This document shows positions 35,052-44,889 of a stretch of 64,000 nucleotides of DNA, in pieces. Positions within the stretch are counted from its first letter, which is position 1; every line of letters starts with the position of its first letter. The position numbers and the translations under genes were made by a program. The notes under the pieces were generated by a model that was not told the origin of the DNA, did not search any database, and saw only the letters and a list, made by a program, of their open reading frames with translations. The stretch comes from Takakia lepidozioides. Its lineage: Eukaryota; Streptophyta; Takakiopsida; Takakiales; Takakiaceae. The stretch covers positions 33,234,001 through 33,298,000 of the forward strand of contig CM060733.1 in the NCBI GenBank assembly GCA_030704615.1, read 5' to 3'.

Positions 35052-35835
35052 TCACCAGTAATCACCACAAGAACAAATCCCATCTTCAAAGTGGTGAAAG
35101 CGGTTAGCGTCCCGTACAACAATTGCTCGGCCAACAATCTTTGAGATGAATTTAGTGGAGGTGTGGCAGTCACCACACACTCGAAGATTCTTGATGAGAC
35201 GGAGAGGCGTCCTAGGGGTCATGTTGATCAGCCCAAAACCAATGGCCAGTTTCTCACTGTGGTGGCAAAGAGAAAATTCCTTTTCCTCCTCCCCACATCA
35301 TGCAATACAAAGCACCTGTCAGGCACATACCCCGCCTCCTTCATCTTCCCAGACAATCTTCTCAGCTCAGCATGGATTTCCTTAATTCTGGGATGCAACT
35401 TGTCATCTACAACGAAGGTGTGCACCCTGTTGCAAACCTCAATGCAGCAGCGACCTGGCTCCTTTTCAACCCCTCTGACCTTCATCATTCTTCTCACCTT
35501 TACAGTATCAACCCACCTGCCAGCTGCAGCATAGATGTTTGATAGCAATATAAGTCGCAGAATCCTGTTCATTCCACTTGAGGATAGATGTTGCCGCACG
35601 TTCAGCCATCTCTACATTGTCATGGATTTTGCAGGCACTAAACAAGGCCTTCCATACCACAACATTTGGATTGATTGGCATTTTATTAATCAGGTCCACT
35701 GCCTCATCCAGTTGTCCTGCACGTCCAAGAAGGTCCACCATGTAGCCAAAGTGCTATACTGTCGGAGTGACACCATGATCTTGAATCAGGGAATCGAAGA
35801 AGCGTCTTCCTCCATTCAGACCTAACATTATTTTT
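35052..35835 (-). pseudogene. DYW-class PPR C-terminal pseudogene
   Basis: Minus-strand remains of an E/E+ and DYW end, reading right to left: FDSLIQDHGVTPTV, a stop, YMVDLLGRAGQLDEAVDLI, VWKALFSACKIHDNVEMAE, a frameshift, LLSNIYAAAGRWVDTVKVRR, the PG box with GRCCIEVCNRVHTFVVDD, another frameshift, [23 protein letters not shown], and the end [15 protein letters not shown] with a stop at 35052-35054. It is similar to the end of the intact gene but clearly a different copy. The PPR array is missing on its 5' side, where DNA unlike PPR begins. Confidence 0.85.
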
Positions 35836-36001
35836 TATTTTTTTTAAGCCTATCACAGCCGTAGGATTGAAACATGTCATAGTTAGGGTTGTACACAGGG
35901 GGAGACTCTCAACACTCACCTCGCGGCAAGTGTGCGACGCAACTTCTACCACTGTAGAATCACCAGCTTGCCAGTTGGTTTGTTGTATCTTGTGTACAGA
36001 A

Positions 36002-37302
36002 ATGGAAGGTTTGGCTAAGGGCTCCAGTTTCTTTCAATCTCCCGCAGAGTTCAACAATGTAGAAGAGAAGATTCACACAATTGAACAGATTCAAGATGTT
36101 GGATTTCGGCCATTTTCTGCAGCAGCTGGTATAGCAAGGAGGAACATTTTACCAGAGTTGTCACCATTTGATGATCCTTCTAGGTTTGTTGAGGCCGCTG
36201 AGTTCATTGAAGGAAGACATAAAAAAATTACAGTTTGTCAAAAACAAACGAGTTGTAGAAATACAAGTGGATGAGGTATAGATTCTGCCTATTGCTCCAC
36301 CAAAGAGCTGAGTAGCAGCCCCAAGGAAGAAAGCCGCCAAGAAGACATTAGCAAAGGCAATAGTGGTTGAAGATGGAGATGACGATGCCAAAAAAATTGG
36401 GGTGACACCGATGTGGAAGCATTAATTGCGAGGCGAGATGGACCCCGAATTTGTGAAGAATGGCAAAAAGCAAGGTCTGATTATTACCCAAAGCTCCATT
36501 CAATGTTGAAAAGCTCTCAATCTGATTCAAGTTTGGATTTCTATAAGGTCAATTGACATTTACAGCTTCATGTAAAATAATACACCATTCACCAGTAGAG
36601 TCTGTCGAATTCAAATGGGTATTTCAATATTGAAATGGGCCATCTCAACGGTTCAAATGGACATTTCAATATTGAAATGGGCCATTTGGGCTACTCAAAT
36701 GGCCATTTCATTTTTGGTAGCCTTGTCGTACTGCCTTCATGGCCTCCAGTAGAATGGTGCTCTAGAAGCCCAAAATTTTTTGTCTTTTGCCTTGAAAGTG
36801 TTCTAATTTGTTTTTTTCAATCTTGTTTAAATTAGGGGTGGACATGTGGTGTCGTCTTCATGCTCAATTGTTGGCATTGATTCCTGGATTTACAAGGAAA
36901 TTCAACATACTCTTCAAGCAATATAAAGAGGAGAAATTGGCCGATGGGGTCTCGGGCAATGATCGTCATGAGTGTAAATTCTATGACTCAATGGATCAAT
37001 GGTGGCACCAGACAGGGACAGTTTTTAAGCATATTACAACTTCAACCAGTGACACCAATTTACCATGTCAAGGCAGTATAGAGCATATGGAGATTGCTGA
37101 CAATGAGCTGGAAACTGAAAATGAACAAGTGACACCGCCAGCAGCGGCTCCAAAGGGTAAGCAAAAATTCCATGATCAAGCTCTTTTAATGTTTGCTAAA
37201 GTAGTGGAGAATAGCTCCATCATGGTGAAAAATTTCCAAAGTACAAATGCTTTGCTGGAAAGGGTGGACTACCAAATGGACCGCCTAATCAACAAACTGT
37301 AG
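36002..37302 (+). pseudogene. PIF/Harbinger ORF1-like protein (Myb/SANT-like), broken
   Basis: A first part reads EGLAKGSSFFQSPAEFNN; after frameshifts WGDTDVEALIARRDG starts a Myb/SANT-like domain. An intron at 36548-36833 (AAG|GTCAAT to attag|GGG) separates it from GVDMWCRLHAQLLALIPGF and ILFKQYKEEKLADG with SGNDRHECKFYD, a typical trihelix/SANT pattern in ORF1 of Harbinger elements. The C-terminal part (DQALLMFAKVVENSS, LERVDYQMDRLINKL) looks helical. In these elements ORF1 works with the transposase in DNA binding. The neighbour on the right is the matching transposase. Frameshifts near 36255 and 36396 make it non-functional. Confidence 0.6.
36621..36678. repeat. Two 16-bp palindromes in the ORF1 intron
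   Basis: atttcaatattgaaat occurs at 36621-36636 and 36663-36678, each followed by gggcca, within a run of caaatgg/ccatttg words. The stretch can fold back on itself. Confidence 0.8.
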
Positions 37303-37444
37303 TATGGCACGGCCTATTCATAATCTGATCCGGATGATTCTAGAAAGATACTTTGGACTCGCTCTTCAATTTTACATTGTAAAATGACTTGGCCAACAGC
37401 TCATGAGCTCTCGTAGCCTCGCCCAGCATTTTTTTAATCTTCTC

Positions 37445-38390
37445 TTACTTGTCTTTTCTGGTTTGTGGGCCTTCTTCCGCATTGTCATTGTCACTTGAGT
37501 CTCTCTCTTCATCAATATATCCAACCATTTCAGTTTGTACCACTGGGCACTGTAGTTGTCTCATTTGCTTTATTGCATCATCTGCAATATGGAACATGTC
37601 TTTGTTTTTTAAAATCCCCAAGTCTTTGATTGGCTTCTGTTTGCATTTCGAATTCAGCCTCTTTTGCCCAATCCATGTCGAAGGTTTCACCATGAATAAT
37701 ACATAGATTATGTAAGCAAAGGCACGTAGTGACAACGTCGGGGACATGTCGCAATGGCATGTCAATCCTCTTCAGCAATATCCTCCACCTGCCTTTTAGT
37801 ATTCCAAATGCTCTTTCCACAACCATGCGAGTACTAGATTGAATGAAGTTCCAATGTACTTTTTCTCGGGACAAACCATCTTTCTCACCGTTGAATGGAG
37901 AATAAAACCAAGGGCGCATTGGATAAGCGGCATCACCAATGAACTTATAAGGTAATAATGCTCCCTTCATGGTTCTTCTACCTATGCTGGTTTTCTGAAA
38001 TAAAGCCCAATGATGGGTTCTACCAGCCTAACCAAAGTCATAATCCCAAATCTTGCATTTTGCATCCACCACCCCTTGTAGCAACGCTGAATAAAACCCC
38101 TTACAACAGTAATATGAAACGAGATCATCCGGAGGTGTAATTATTGGTATGTAGCTTCCATCAATTGTTCCAAGTATGTATGGTATACCATGGAGGGCTT
38201 CAAATTCAGCTGAAATTATCTTTATCCGTGCTGAAGATGGTTTCTCAAAAACTAAGGGTCTCAAAAGATTTCTAATTGCTGTACAACATTCTCTCACTAT
38301 AATAGATGATGTATCAATGGCTACCCCATAGGTATCACCACAACCTAATAAGGTATTACCACTACCCAATCTTGATAAGGAAAGAGGAGG
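37445..38390 (-). pseudogene. PIF/Harbinger transposase (DDE), main part
   Basis: Minus-strand frame with a shift near 37970-38040. From the right: LGSGNTLLGCGDTYGVAID, FEALHGIPYILGTIDGSYIP (first catalytic Asp), SYYCCKGFYSALLQGVVDAK and WDYDFG, then FIGDAAYPMRPW (second Asp), REKVHWNFIQSSTRMVVERAFG (catalytic Glu) and GRWRILLKRIDMPL, ending VGYIDEERDSSDNDNAEEG. This is the DDE_Tnp_4 nuclease of plant Harbinger elements. About 70 residues after WDYDFG are missing. The N-terminal segment is not upstream on this strand but inverted at 38381-38600. Confidence 0.8.
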
Positions 38391-38600
38391 TCCAAGAGTT
38401 AGAGGGGTGTGGAGCTATGAGAGACCCGAGGGTTTCATGGAGCGACATCTTTTAGGTTGTTTTTCAGAGAAGATGTTTCGACAGCGTATGAGGTTAAGTA
38501 CCGCTACTTTCAAATATTTATGTGAAGTTTTAGCTCCTCAAATTAGTAAGAAAGATACAAATATGAGAAAATGTATTTCAGTGGAGAAATTCCCAACGAT
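38381..38600 (+). pseudogene. PIF/Harbinger transposase N-terminal part, inverted
   Basis: The plus strand reads SYERPEGFMERHLLGCFSE, MFRQRMRLSTATFKYLCEVL and KKDTNMRKCISVEKF, the helix-turn-helix segment that normally comes directly before LARLGSGNTLLGCGDTYGV. That next part lies on the opposite strand starting at the same place, so the two halves stand head to head. Confidence 0.8.
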
Positions 38601-38649
38601 GGTGCGGCTCCGAAGACGGACAAAGCTGCAGGGGAAACTAGCAGCACAC

Positions 38650-39092
38650 CAGTGGAATCTGACGACGACAGGCCTCAGTCCCCTTAGTTACTTTGTTTTT
38701 CGCATTTCGACGAAGCCATCGGCGATAGCCTTGCATTTTCTGCAAATGGAGTTTCCTGGTGGGTTTTTATGGATTCGGACTCGTCGGAAGAAGCATCCGA
38801 GGACGAAGATGCAGCTGCAGAGTATCCTATACATGACTTTGAGGAACTGGACATTGCCGGGGAGGACAAATTGCATTGGATTGCTGCTTCCATGGAGGTG
38901 TTCAACAGAGAAGCTCCGGAGTTTGTTGTGCCGCCGGAAGCACACGCAATAGAGTTGTGCAGTATCTGCCTCCAATGTGTCCAAGTTGGAGAATATATGC
39001 GCACGGTGACAATCTGCGCACACTCATTCCACAGTGCGTGCGTTGAGACTTGGGCTCACCACAATGGCACATGCCCGCTTTACTGCCACACT
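38650..39092 (+). pseudogene. RING-H2 finger gene piece cut by retroelement
   Basis: The frame reads FDEAIGDSLAFSANGVSWW, then from the ATG at 38769 an acidic stretch (DSDSSEEASEDEDAAAEY) and a RING-H2 finger: CSICLQCVQVGEYM, ICAHSFHSACVETW and CPLYC. Cys and His ligands are in RING-H2 order (C3H2C3), but the last pair is CPLYC instead of CPxC, one residue too long. RING-H2 proteins are usually E3 ubiquitin ligases. Right after it, at 39093, the sequence becomes retroelement DNA that also occurs at 44890, so the gene is truncated. It may be a host gene fragment or part of a captured piece. Confidence 0.6.
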
Positions 39093-39219
39093 TCACAGAT
39101 ATTCAGCAAAAAGAGAAAGCTATTTGAAAGCTCATTATCCATATCTCTGGGAGAGAGGAATAGACATAGGGGAATCATCTGGACCTCTCACACCATTAAG
39201 GCCAGAGAGTACATCACCC

Positions 39220-39466
39220 GTTCATTTGCTTTCTTGATAAGTGAACAAGGAAACAGTCTCAATTTGGCATCATCGCCATTCTCATTCTTCACTATACACA
39301 TGTGCTCAAATTGGCTGATGTGTACATCAGGATCCTTTTTTCCTGCATATATTGGAAAATGTGGCTTTGCCTGTGTTGGAGGTACCGCCATCTGTGGCCC
39401 TACACCCTGCCCTCTGACAGGTGCTGGTCCTCCTATAGGTGCTGGTCCTTGAGGACCTGCTGTTGT
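39220..39466 (-). pseudogene. Inverted gag segment of copy A
   Basis: The minus strand reads PPTQAKPHFPIYAGKKDPD and ISQFEHMCIVKNENGDDAKL with FPCSLIKKA, the start of the gag domain. In copy B the same piece (about 45620-45867) runs on the plus strand directly into YARFPDNHFLTW. Here it is turned round and sits about 600 bp upstream of the rest of gag. Confidence 0.85.
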
Positions 39467-39469
39467 ATA

Positions 39470-40422
39470 CCGGAAGAACCAGATTTGGATGCCACTCCTT
39501 TTTATTCTTTACAAGAAAGATTAAGGGATTTGGTACATGAAGAAGATCAGCCACGAGGGGAAAGATCTGAGGTACATCCCTGGGTTAAAGATTTGACAAA
39601 AATCTTTTATCAGAGTTGGCATGGAACACCAAGAGTAGGAACTCCAGTTTTTGAAACACAAGCCAAAGAAGGAGAGGAAGATGTGGCAGAGCCAACGGAG
39701 AGTTCAAACTCTCCAACACCATTTCAGTTGAGTTATATGAGTGAGGAAGAAGAAATCCAAGAGAAGAACTTGGAAGATAAAACAAAGAGAAGAACTTGGA
39801 AGATGAAGAAGTAGACCCAACAGTTGAGGTTGAGACTACAACCAGGACATCCCAACCTGTTGGACCTGGATCAAGTGGAGCACTTGGATCATAGGCCAAC
39901 ACAGGTGTCGGCTCAGGGGGATCAGGCAGGCAGCTTGGATCTGGCTCTGGGGGGACAGGGAGTGTGGGAAGTAATGCAACTGGAGCTGAGGGTACTGCAA
40001 GTACAGGGGGGCCAGTAGCAGGGAGTGCTCAAGGGATATATGCAAGGTTTCCTAATAATCATTTCTTAACCTGGAATGGCCTAAGTACAGCATTCCGAAA
40101 CAGGTTCAGGACAAGCAAAACTGAGGATGAAGTGTATGGGAGTCTACAACAGTTGAGGCAAAAGAAGCATGAAATTGTTGAAGAATATATGGAGAAAATG
40201 GAGTTAATGATGAAAAAGTTGGCTGTTGTACCAGCACCAGGATTACAAAAGACTTGGTTTGTGAGTGGACTAAGACCTGAATTACAAAAGAAAGTGGATA
40301 TGCTACCCCATAATATAGTAGAGAAGGCATTCGAAACAGCCAACAGAATTGAGCAATTGGGAATGCTCAAGGGAGATAAGAGGGATGATAACGACTCTGA
40401 AGATGAGTCAGATGAGGAATAA
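39470..40422 (+). pseudogene. Gag of copy A
   Basis: It starts with an acidic region (PEEPDLDATPFYSLQERL, VHPWVKDLTKIFYQSWHG), passes a Gly/Ser-rich linker (GSGSGGTGSVGSNATGAEG) with frameshifts, then has the gag core YARFPNNHFLTWNGLSTAF, EVYGSLQQLRQKKHEIVEEY and PGLQKTWFVSGLRPELQKKV, ending in an acidic tail. Gag forms the particle that packages element RNA. The part that should stand just before YARFP is inverted at 39220-39466. Confidence 0.8.
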
Positions 40423-40461
40423 GAGCAAGAGCTCAGGAGGAAAAGCAAGAAGAAGGAAAAT

Positions 40462-40985
40462 TTGAAGAGGGACAACTATGAAAAAACATTGGAAGAAATC
40501 TTGAAAAAATATGCCACAGAGGCTGCAACACATTGGAGAAAGGGTGTTTGGTGTGCAAAGTGCCAAAATGAAGGCCATACCACAGCTGAATGTCACATGA
40601 AGGAAAAACACTATACTATCTGTAAAATGGATAACCATTCTACTGAGAATTCTGTTATTACAATAGAATGACAGCTACAAAAGAACCCAGACAAGTGAGG
40701 GTGCATCAAGTGCAACCCCAGCCAATAAGAGACAATGACCAGGACCACTATGGTAGGCCTGGTGGATATAACAATGGTATGGCAGGAAGAGGTAATCCAA
40801 GAGGGAATTACCAAGGCAATCCCAGATGCAACTATCAGGGTAATCCAAGGGGGAATTACCAGCCAGGGAATCAGGATTATAGAAATAATCCCAGAATAGA
40901 CCAAGGGCGAGGACCCAATGGTGAACAACTGTGTTACTATTGTAACCGGGCAGGACATCGCAAAGCAGCCTGTCCATTCTGGATC
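40462..40985 (+). pseudogene. Zinc-knuckle (nucleocapsid) region of copy A
   Basis: Three CCHC knuckles (CX2CX4HX4C): CAKCQNEGHTTAEC, a second starting CTIC/YTIC with KMDNHSTEN whose last Cys is damaged, and CYYCNRAGHRKAAC. Between the second and third is a Gly/Asn/Arg-rich RNA-binding stretch with repeats of GNPRGNYQ. Such knuckles bind element RNA. A frameshift separates the parts. Confidence 0.8.
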
Positions 40986-40999
40986 CTCTTATGTTGGTT

Positions 41000-42543
41000 C
41001 CCAACATCCGAAGTCCAGTTTCATGAACTGCAAGGTAGGGGAAGTAGATTACTTGAAGCCCCCAAAACAACCTTGCGTTAACGCAAAGCATTTAGTGGGT
41101 TCACCGGACTGTTCTGGGATCTCAGGGTTAAGAGCACCACGATTCTACAGAAGCAGACAATCGCTATGCCACAGGCAGTGCAGCTGCTGAAGGAGCTGCG
41201 ATTGGAAGGATTGTTATGCAAGAAGTGGTCTTTTCATCATCGGGGGTTGATGATCCAATTCATTCAGAACTTTGAGCCTCAAACAAGAGTTATCAAGGTG
41301 AAGGGAGTAGATATAGAGGTTACTCCGCAGTATTTGCAACAACTGTTTGAATTACCAACTGGTCATGTGAACGTGGATGAGCACAGGGCAAGATTGCAAA
41401 TAGAGGATCTGTTCCAAGAAATGAGTTTCTTCAGGACCTAGGGATACACCTGCACCAAGGCCAAGTATCCAGGATTAAGGGAAGTTGGCCAAATACTGAA
41501 CGTTCTGTTTGCCATGAAACAGAACCAACAGTATCTTAGCAGATCTTTCACGGAGGAGGTACTGAAAGCCTTGAGAGGAGAGGATGTAGCTTGGGCGGAG
41601 ATGATGTATGGTCTAGTGGAGGAGATGAAGCGGTTACAAAATACTACTGCTAAGTCCCCGATCATTGTGTCTGGCCCAATAATTGCGCAAATTATCTTTG
41701 ACTCTTGTTTGCTTGATGCACGACAACACACGGTGATGGGAGTGTTTGAAACAGCCACAACTGCAATTGAGGAGCAAGGCTCTTCACAAGGTGAAGTGGG
41801 ATTGGAGGGGTAGCACCAGTCCAAGAGGTAGAAACGGGATGCGACTGTAGTGGCCGATCGACTAGCTACAAGAAAACCACAAGATGATGTTTCCATAGCT
41901 CTTGTGCAGGATGAGGAGCAGCAGCACAGGGGGCTGTTATTGCTGGAGGCATGGCCTTTGGAGAGGAAGGAAGAAGTTACCTCAGTATCACAGCCAGTTG
42001 ACCCGGTTGCCTCAGGGGTAACTCAGATTGTACATGCTGCCATACCGGAGCCTCTTGTTGGGGAAGGAGAAGGGTTGGACATCCCCACTACAGAGCAGGT
42101 AGTGGCAAAAATTGAGAAGGGTGACCTTCTCTATGAAAACTCTAGCATGGTCGGAGAACCAGTAGTACCAAAGATGAAGAGTCTGACCAAGGGAATCCCT
42201 GCTATGCAAGTCATGCCCAAACCTGTGGCGGAGGTTAAAGGGGTAGAGTACAAGGGGACAGCAGCACCTGTGGAGGATAAGGTTGCTCAGGAAGAAGATC
42301 ATGTGGGATCATGGCCTGACTGGTTTGTGAAACATCAAACTTTGGAGGATCAGGGAGAAAAACAGCAAGTTCTCCATGAAGACCCACAGCAGGCCATGCT
42401 TATGAGTTCCATAAGCAGGACACTTAATTTGTTGGGCACCTATGTGAAATCCCATGTTCCTTCCACATAATTGGCAGCATTGAGGGAGGAGCTCAAACAA
42501 GAGTTTGAGGCAAGAATTGCCACTGAGTGTGCAAATAAGGTGG
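41000..42543 (+). pseudogene. Additional ORF (aORF) of the Tat-like element, copy A
   Basis: Broken frames read AVQLLKELRLEGLLCKKWSF, VDIEVTPQYLQQLFELPTGH, KYPGLREVGQILNVLF and AKSPIIVSGPIIAQIIFDSC, then SISRTLNLLGTYVKSHVPS. The same protein is encoded in opposite orientation at 53060-55341. It is not gag, protease, RT, RNase H or integrase. Extra ORFs are known in Tat/Ogre-type Ty3 elements, but I do not recognise this one. It is cut after ANKVD, where inverted integrase begins. Stops at 41441, 41813 and 42470 show it is dead. Confidence 0.6.
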
Positions 42544-42556
42544 ATGTGGAGTAGGT

Positions 42557-43393
42557 AACAAGAATTCCACTGGAAGTAAGGCTTCCATACCATAAACTAA
42601 TTGGAATGGTGTATACTTAGTGGTGACTTTATATGAAGTCGTGTATGACCAACTTTGTATCCCAATCTGTTCTGTTTGCATTGACTATCTTAGCCAGGAT
42701 AGTACATAGTATTTTGTTGGTAGCGTCTGCCTGCCCATTACCCTGTGGGTAATAAGTTGTACTCTTCCTATGCACAATCATGAACTCTTTAGTCAATAGT
42801 TCAATGGTCTCACTAATGAAGTGACTTCCCTGGTCACTGATAAATTCCAAGGGACAGCCAAATCGTGTAAGTATGTTCTCATACAGGAACCTTGTTGTGG
42901 ACTTAGCTGTGTTGTCCCTCAGAGCTTTAGCTTCCACCCACTTTGTAGTATAATCAGTGAGTGTGATTATATACTTGTTCTGTGTATTCTTGGCCGGTGG
43001 GTTAATTGGTCCAACAAAGTCTAGTCCCCATTTCTGAAATGGTTCAGTAGGCATCGTAGGATGCAAAGCCATCTTCCCAGATCTCTGCAATGGTCCTAGC
43101 CTCTGACACTCATCACAACTCTTGCAATACTTGTGTACATCCTTGAACAAAGTAGGCCACTAGTAACCTGCAAGTAGTATCTTCTCCAAAATGACCTCCA
43201 ACCACTCCTTTATGAACTTCCTCCAAAACTTTATTTACTTCATGGTGGTATAAGCATCGTTTAAGTACTCCATCAGGGCCTAGCTTATACATTCTGCCCC
43301 CTACCATAATATAAGGTAAAGCCTTGATAGCGATTCTCTTCCTCTGCTCATTACCATAATTAGGTGGGCACTGACCATGAGTAAGGTAGTATT
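42557..43393 (-). pseudogene. Inverted integrase fragment
   Basis: On the minus strand it reads MYKLGPDGVLKRCLYHHEVN, then the zinc-binding Cys pair in CKSCDECQRLGPL, then GLDFVGPINPPAKN, TDYTTKWVEAKAL (Asp), FISDQGSHF (Asp) and YPQGNGQADATNK (the Glu position is Asp here). It corresponds to 49640-50500 in copy B but is reversed, and breaks off in PVEFLL. Confidence 0.85.
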
Positions 43394-44257
43394 GTTAGGG
43401 GGCTGCTTGGGACTTAGACGCTTTTACGGGTTCTGTGGGGTACCCTTAATTTTTGCGCAGACTGAGACCAACAGGAGCCTTAGGGGTGGCAGCAGCAGGC
43501 TTTAGGGGGGTTGCACAGCCCGTCACAGCCGCCACAGCCCGACACAGCCAGTCACAGCCCGTCACAGCCGCCACAGCCTTACACAGCCAGTCACAGCTCG
43601 GCACAGCTTAACACAGCCTGTCACAGTACATGGGGAACAGTTATCATTGGCAGGGAATGACTGTGAGGGAACGACATCTGCAGAAGGAACGTGTTACTTC
43701 AGGGATGACGGTTAATTAGTTAGGTGGTTAGAATAGCTTGCGGGCAGATAAGGGGAGCGGCAACGGAAAGAGGACACTTCACGGGGAGCGCTTCTTGGTC
43801 ATGTAGGAGAGGAGATCAGGCAGAGAGCAAGAACGAGAGCACGGAGAAGGAGGAGAGATGAACAATAGATGCTTGTTACATGCAAAGCTGTAGTGAAACT
43901 GTAGGGCGGATTAGAGTCACCATGGCATTGGCCTGATACCTGATAAATCATGATCTGATACTTATTCGATACAAGCACATTGTGTAGAGTGACATGAGTG
44001 AAGCTGTGAAATGAATGCATGATTAATTGGAATTAAATAGATACTGAAGCAATCTGATGCTTCAGTATCAGATAAGGTGAATTGATAACATGAAGGCAAG
44101 AAGGAATACAAATGGGAAGCACAACCATGATTCACTAGCTGTAGGTCATGACTGATTGTACTGAGCGGACTGAGTGCTTAGAAATATCCAACTCTTCTAT
44201 CTTGGAGTTTCCACCTCGGATAGCGAAGGGATGGGTGAGTAAAAGCCGTTCGACATT
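43394..44257 (+). mobile_element. Probable 5' LTR and leader of Tat-like element copy B
   Basis: The stretch starts near tgttagggggctgc, has a cacagcc-type repeat at about 43512-43627, and ends just before a primer-binding-like site at 44258. No matching LTR was found at the other end of the element, so the left border is a guess. Confidence 0.4.
43512..43627. repeat. Tandem cacagcc-type repeat, left array
   Basis: About eleven imperfect 10-bp units of the form yrtcacagcc. A similar array with a clearer higher-order period lies at 51008-51183. Confidence 0.85.
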
Positions 44258-44714
44258 TGGCGACCATACTGGGGAACTGGGTCATGAACAGCCAGATGTG
44301 ACAGGCATCTGGTGGGATCATGGTGGTTGGAGAATTAAAGAATTTGATGTGAATCAAATTCCCTGTGAAACTGAGAAGGAAAGATTGTCCAAACAATTCT
44401 TTCAGAGGTTCTTGGAATTGCCAGACGGTTGTAAAGAAAACATTCTTAAGAGAGTGCATGATGCTGACCCTGAGTGGGGTCTGGAGAAAGGGGTGATAAA
44501 GATTTATCAGGTGGCCTGTAGAGGAAGAGCACGTTGGTTACCAACACTGGTTTATGTGATAGTGTTGCTATCCATTAAGCCAGTAGAGTTTGAAGGCTGG
44601 GAGGAAAGGAAGGTGAATGTTTATACTCATATGCATGAAGAGCTTGTATTGGTAAAGAATTGGATTCCAAAGGATATTTTGTGGATCAAACTCACACCAA
44701 GAACAGCTTTCTAG
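44148..44714 (+). pseudogene. Leader ORF of copy B, function unknown
   Basis: 188-codon frame with DVTGIWWDHGGWRIKEFDV, LSKQFFQRFLELPDGCKENI and GRARWLPTLVYVIVLLSIKP. It precedes gag and seems part of the retroelement, because related DNA follows at the start of copy A. I know no matching domain. Its first 37 codons overlap the presumed LTR end, so the true start, if any, may be later. Confidence 0.35.
44258..44277 (+). promoter_or_regulatory. Possible primer binding site
   Basis: tggcgaccatactggggaac resembles the tggcgcc...gggg sites that pair with tRNA 3' ends in plant Tat/Athila elements, with mismatches. It falls where the 5' LTR of copy B should end (preceded by cgaca-tt). Confidence 0.35.
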
Positions 44715-44889
44715 ACTTGTTTGCCATATGGTTATATGGTAACGGAGACTTCTAGTATAGCCAAGGGTGCATTGAAGCTTGAAAGAAACCCAGGCATATA
44801 CGAGAGATACTACAGAAGAGAGTTTTGGTTATTGCCACATTAAAAAATGAAAGACATGGGACATGAGTGATAAAGAGAAGCTAGACTCC

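Larger units (their letters stand above)
39093..43393. mobile_element. Tat/Athila-like Ty3 retroelement copy A, rearranged
   Basis: A remnant made of retroelement blocks in mixed order: 5' region (same as 44890-45010), inverted gag piece, gag core, zinc knuckles, an additional coiled-coil ORF, then integrase in reverse orientation. Protease, reverse transcriptase and RNase H are missing. Copy B at 43.4-50.9 kb shows the normal order for comparison. Confidence 0.75.
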
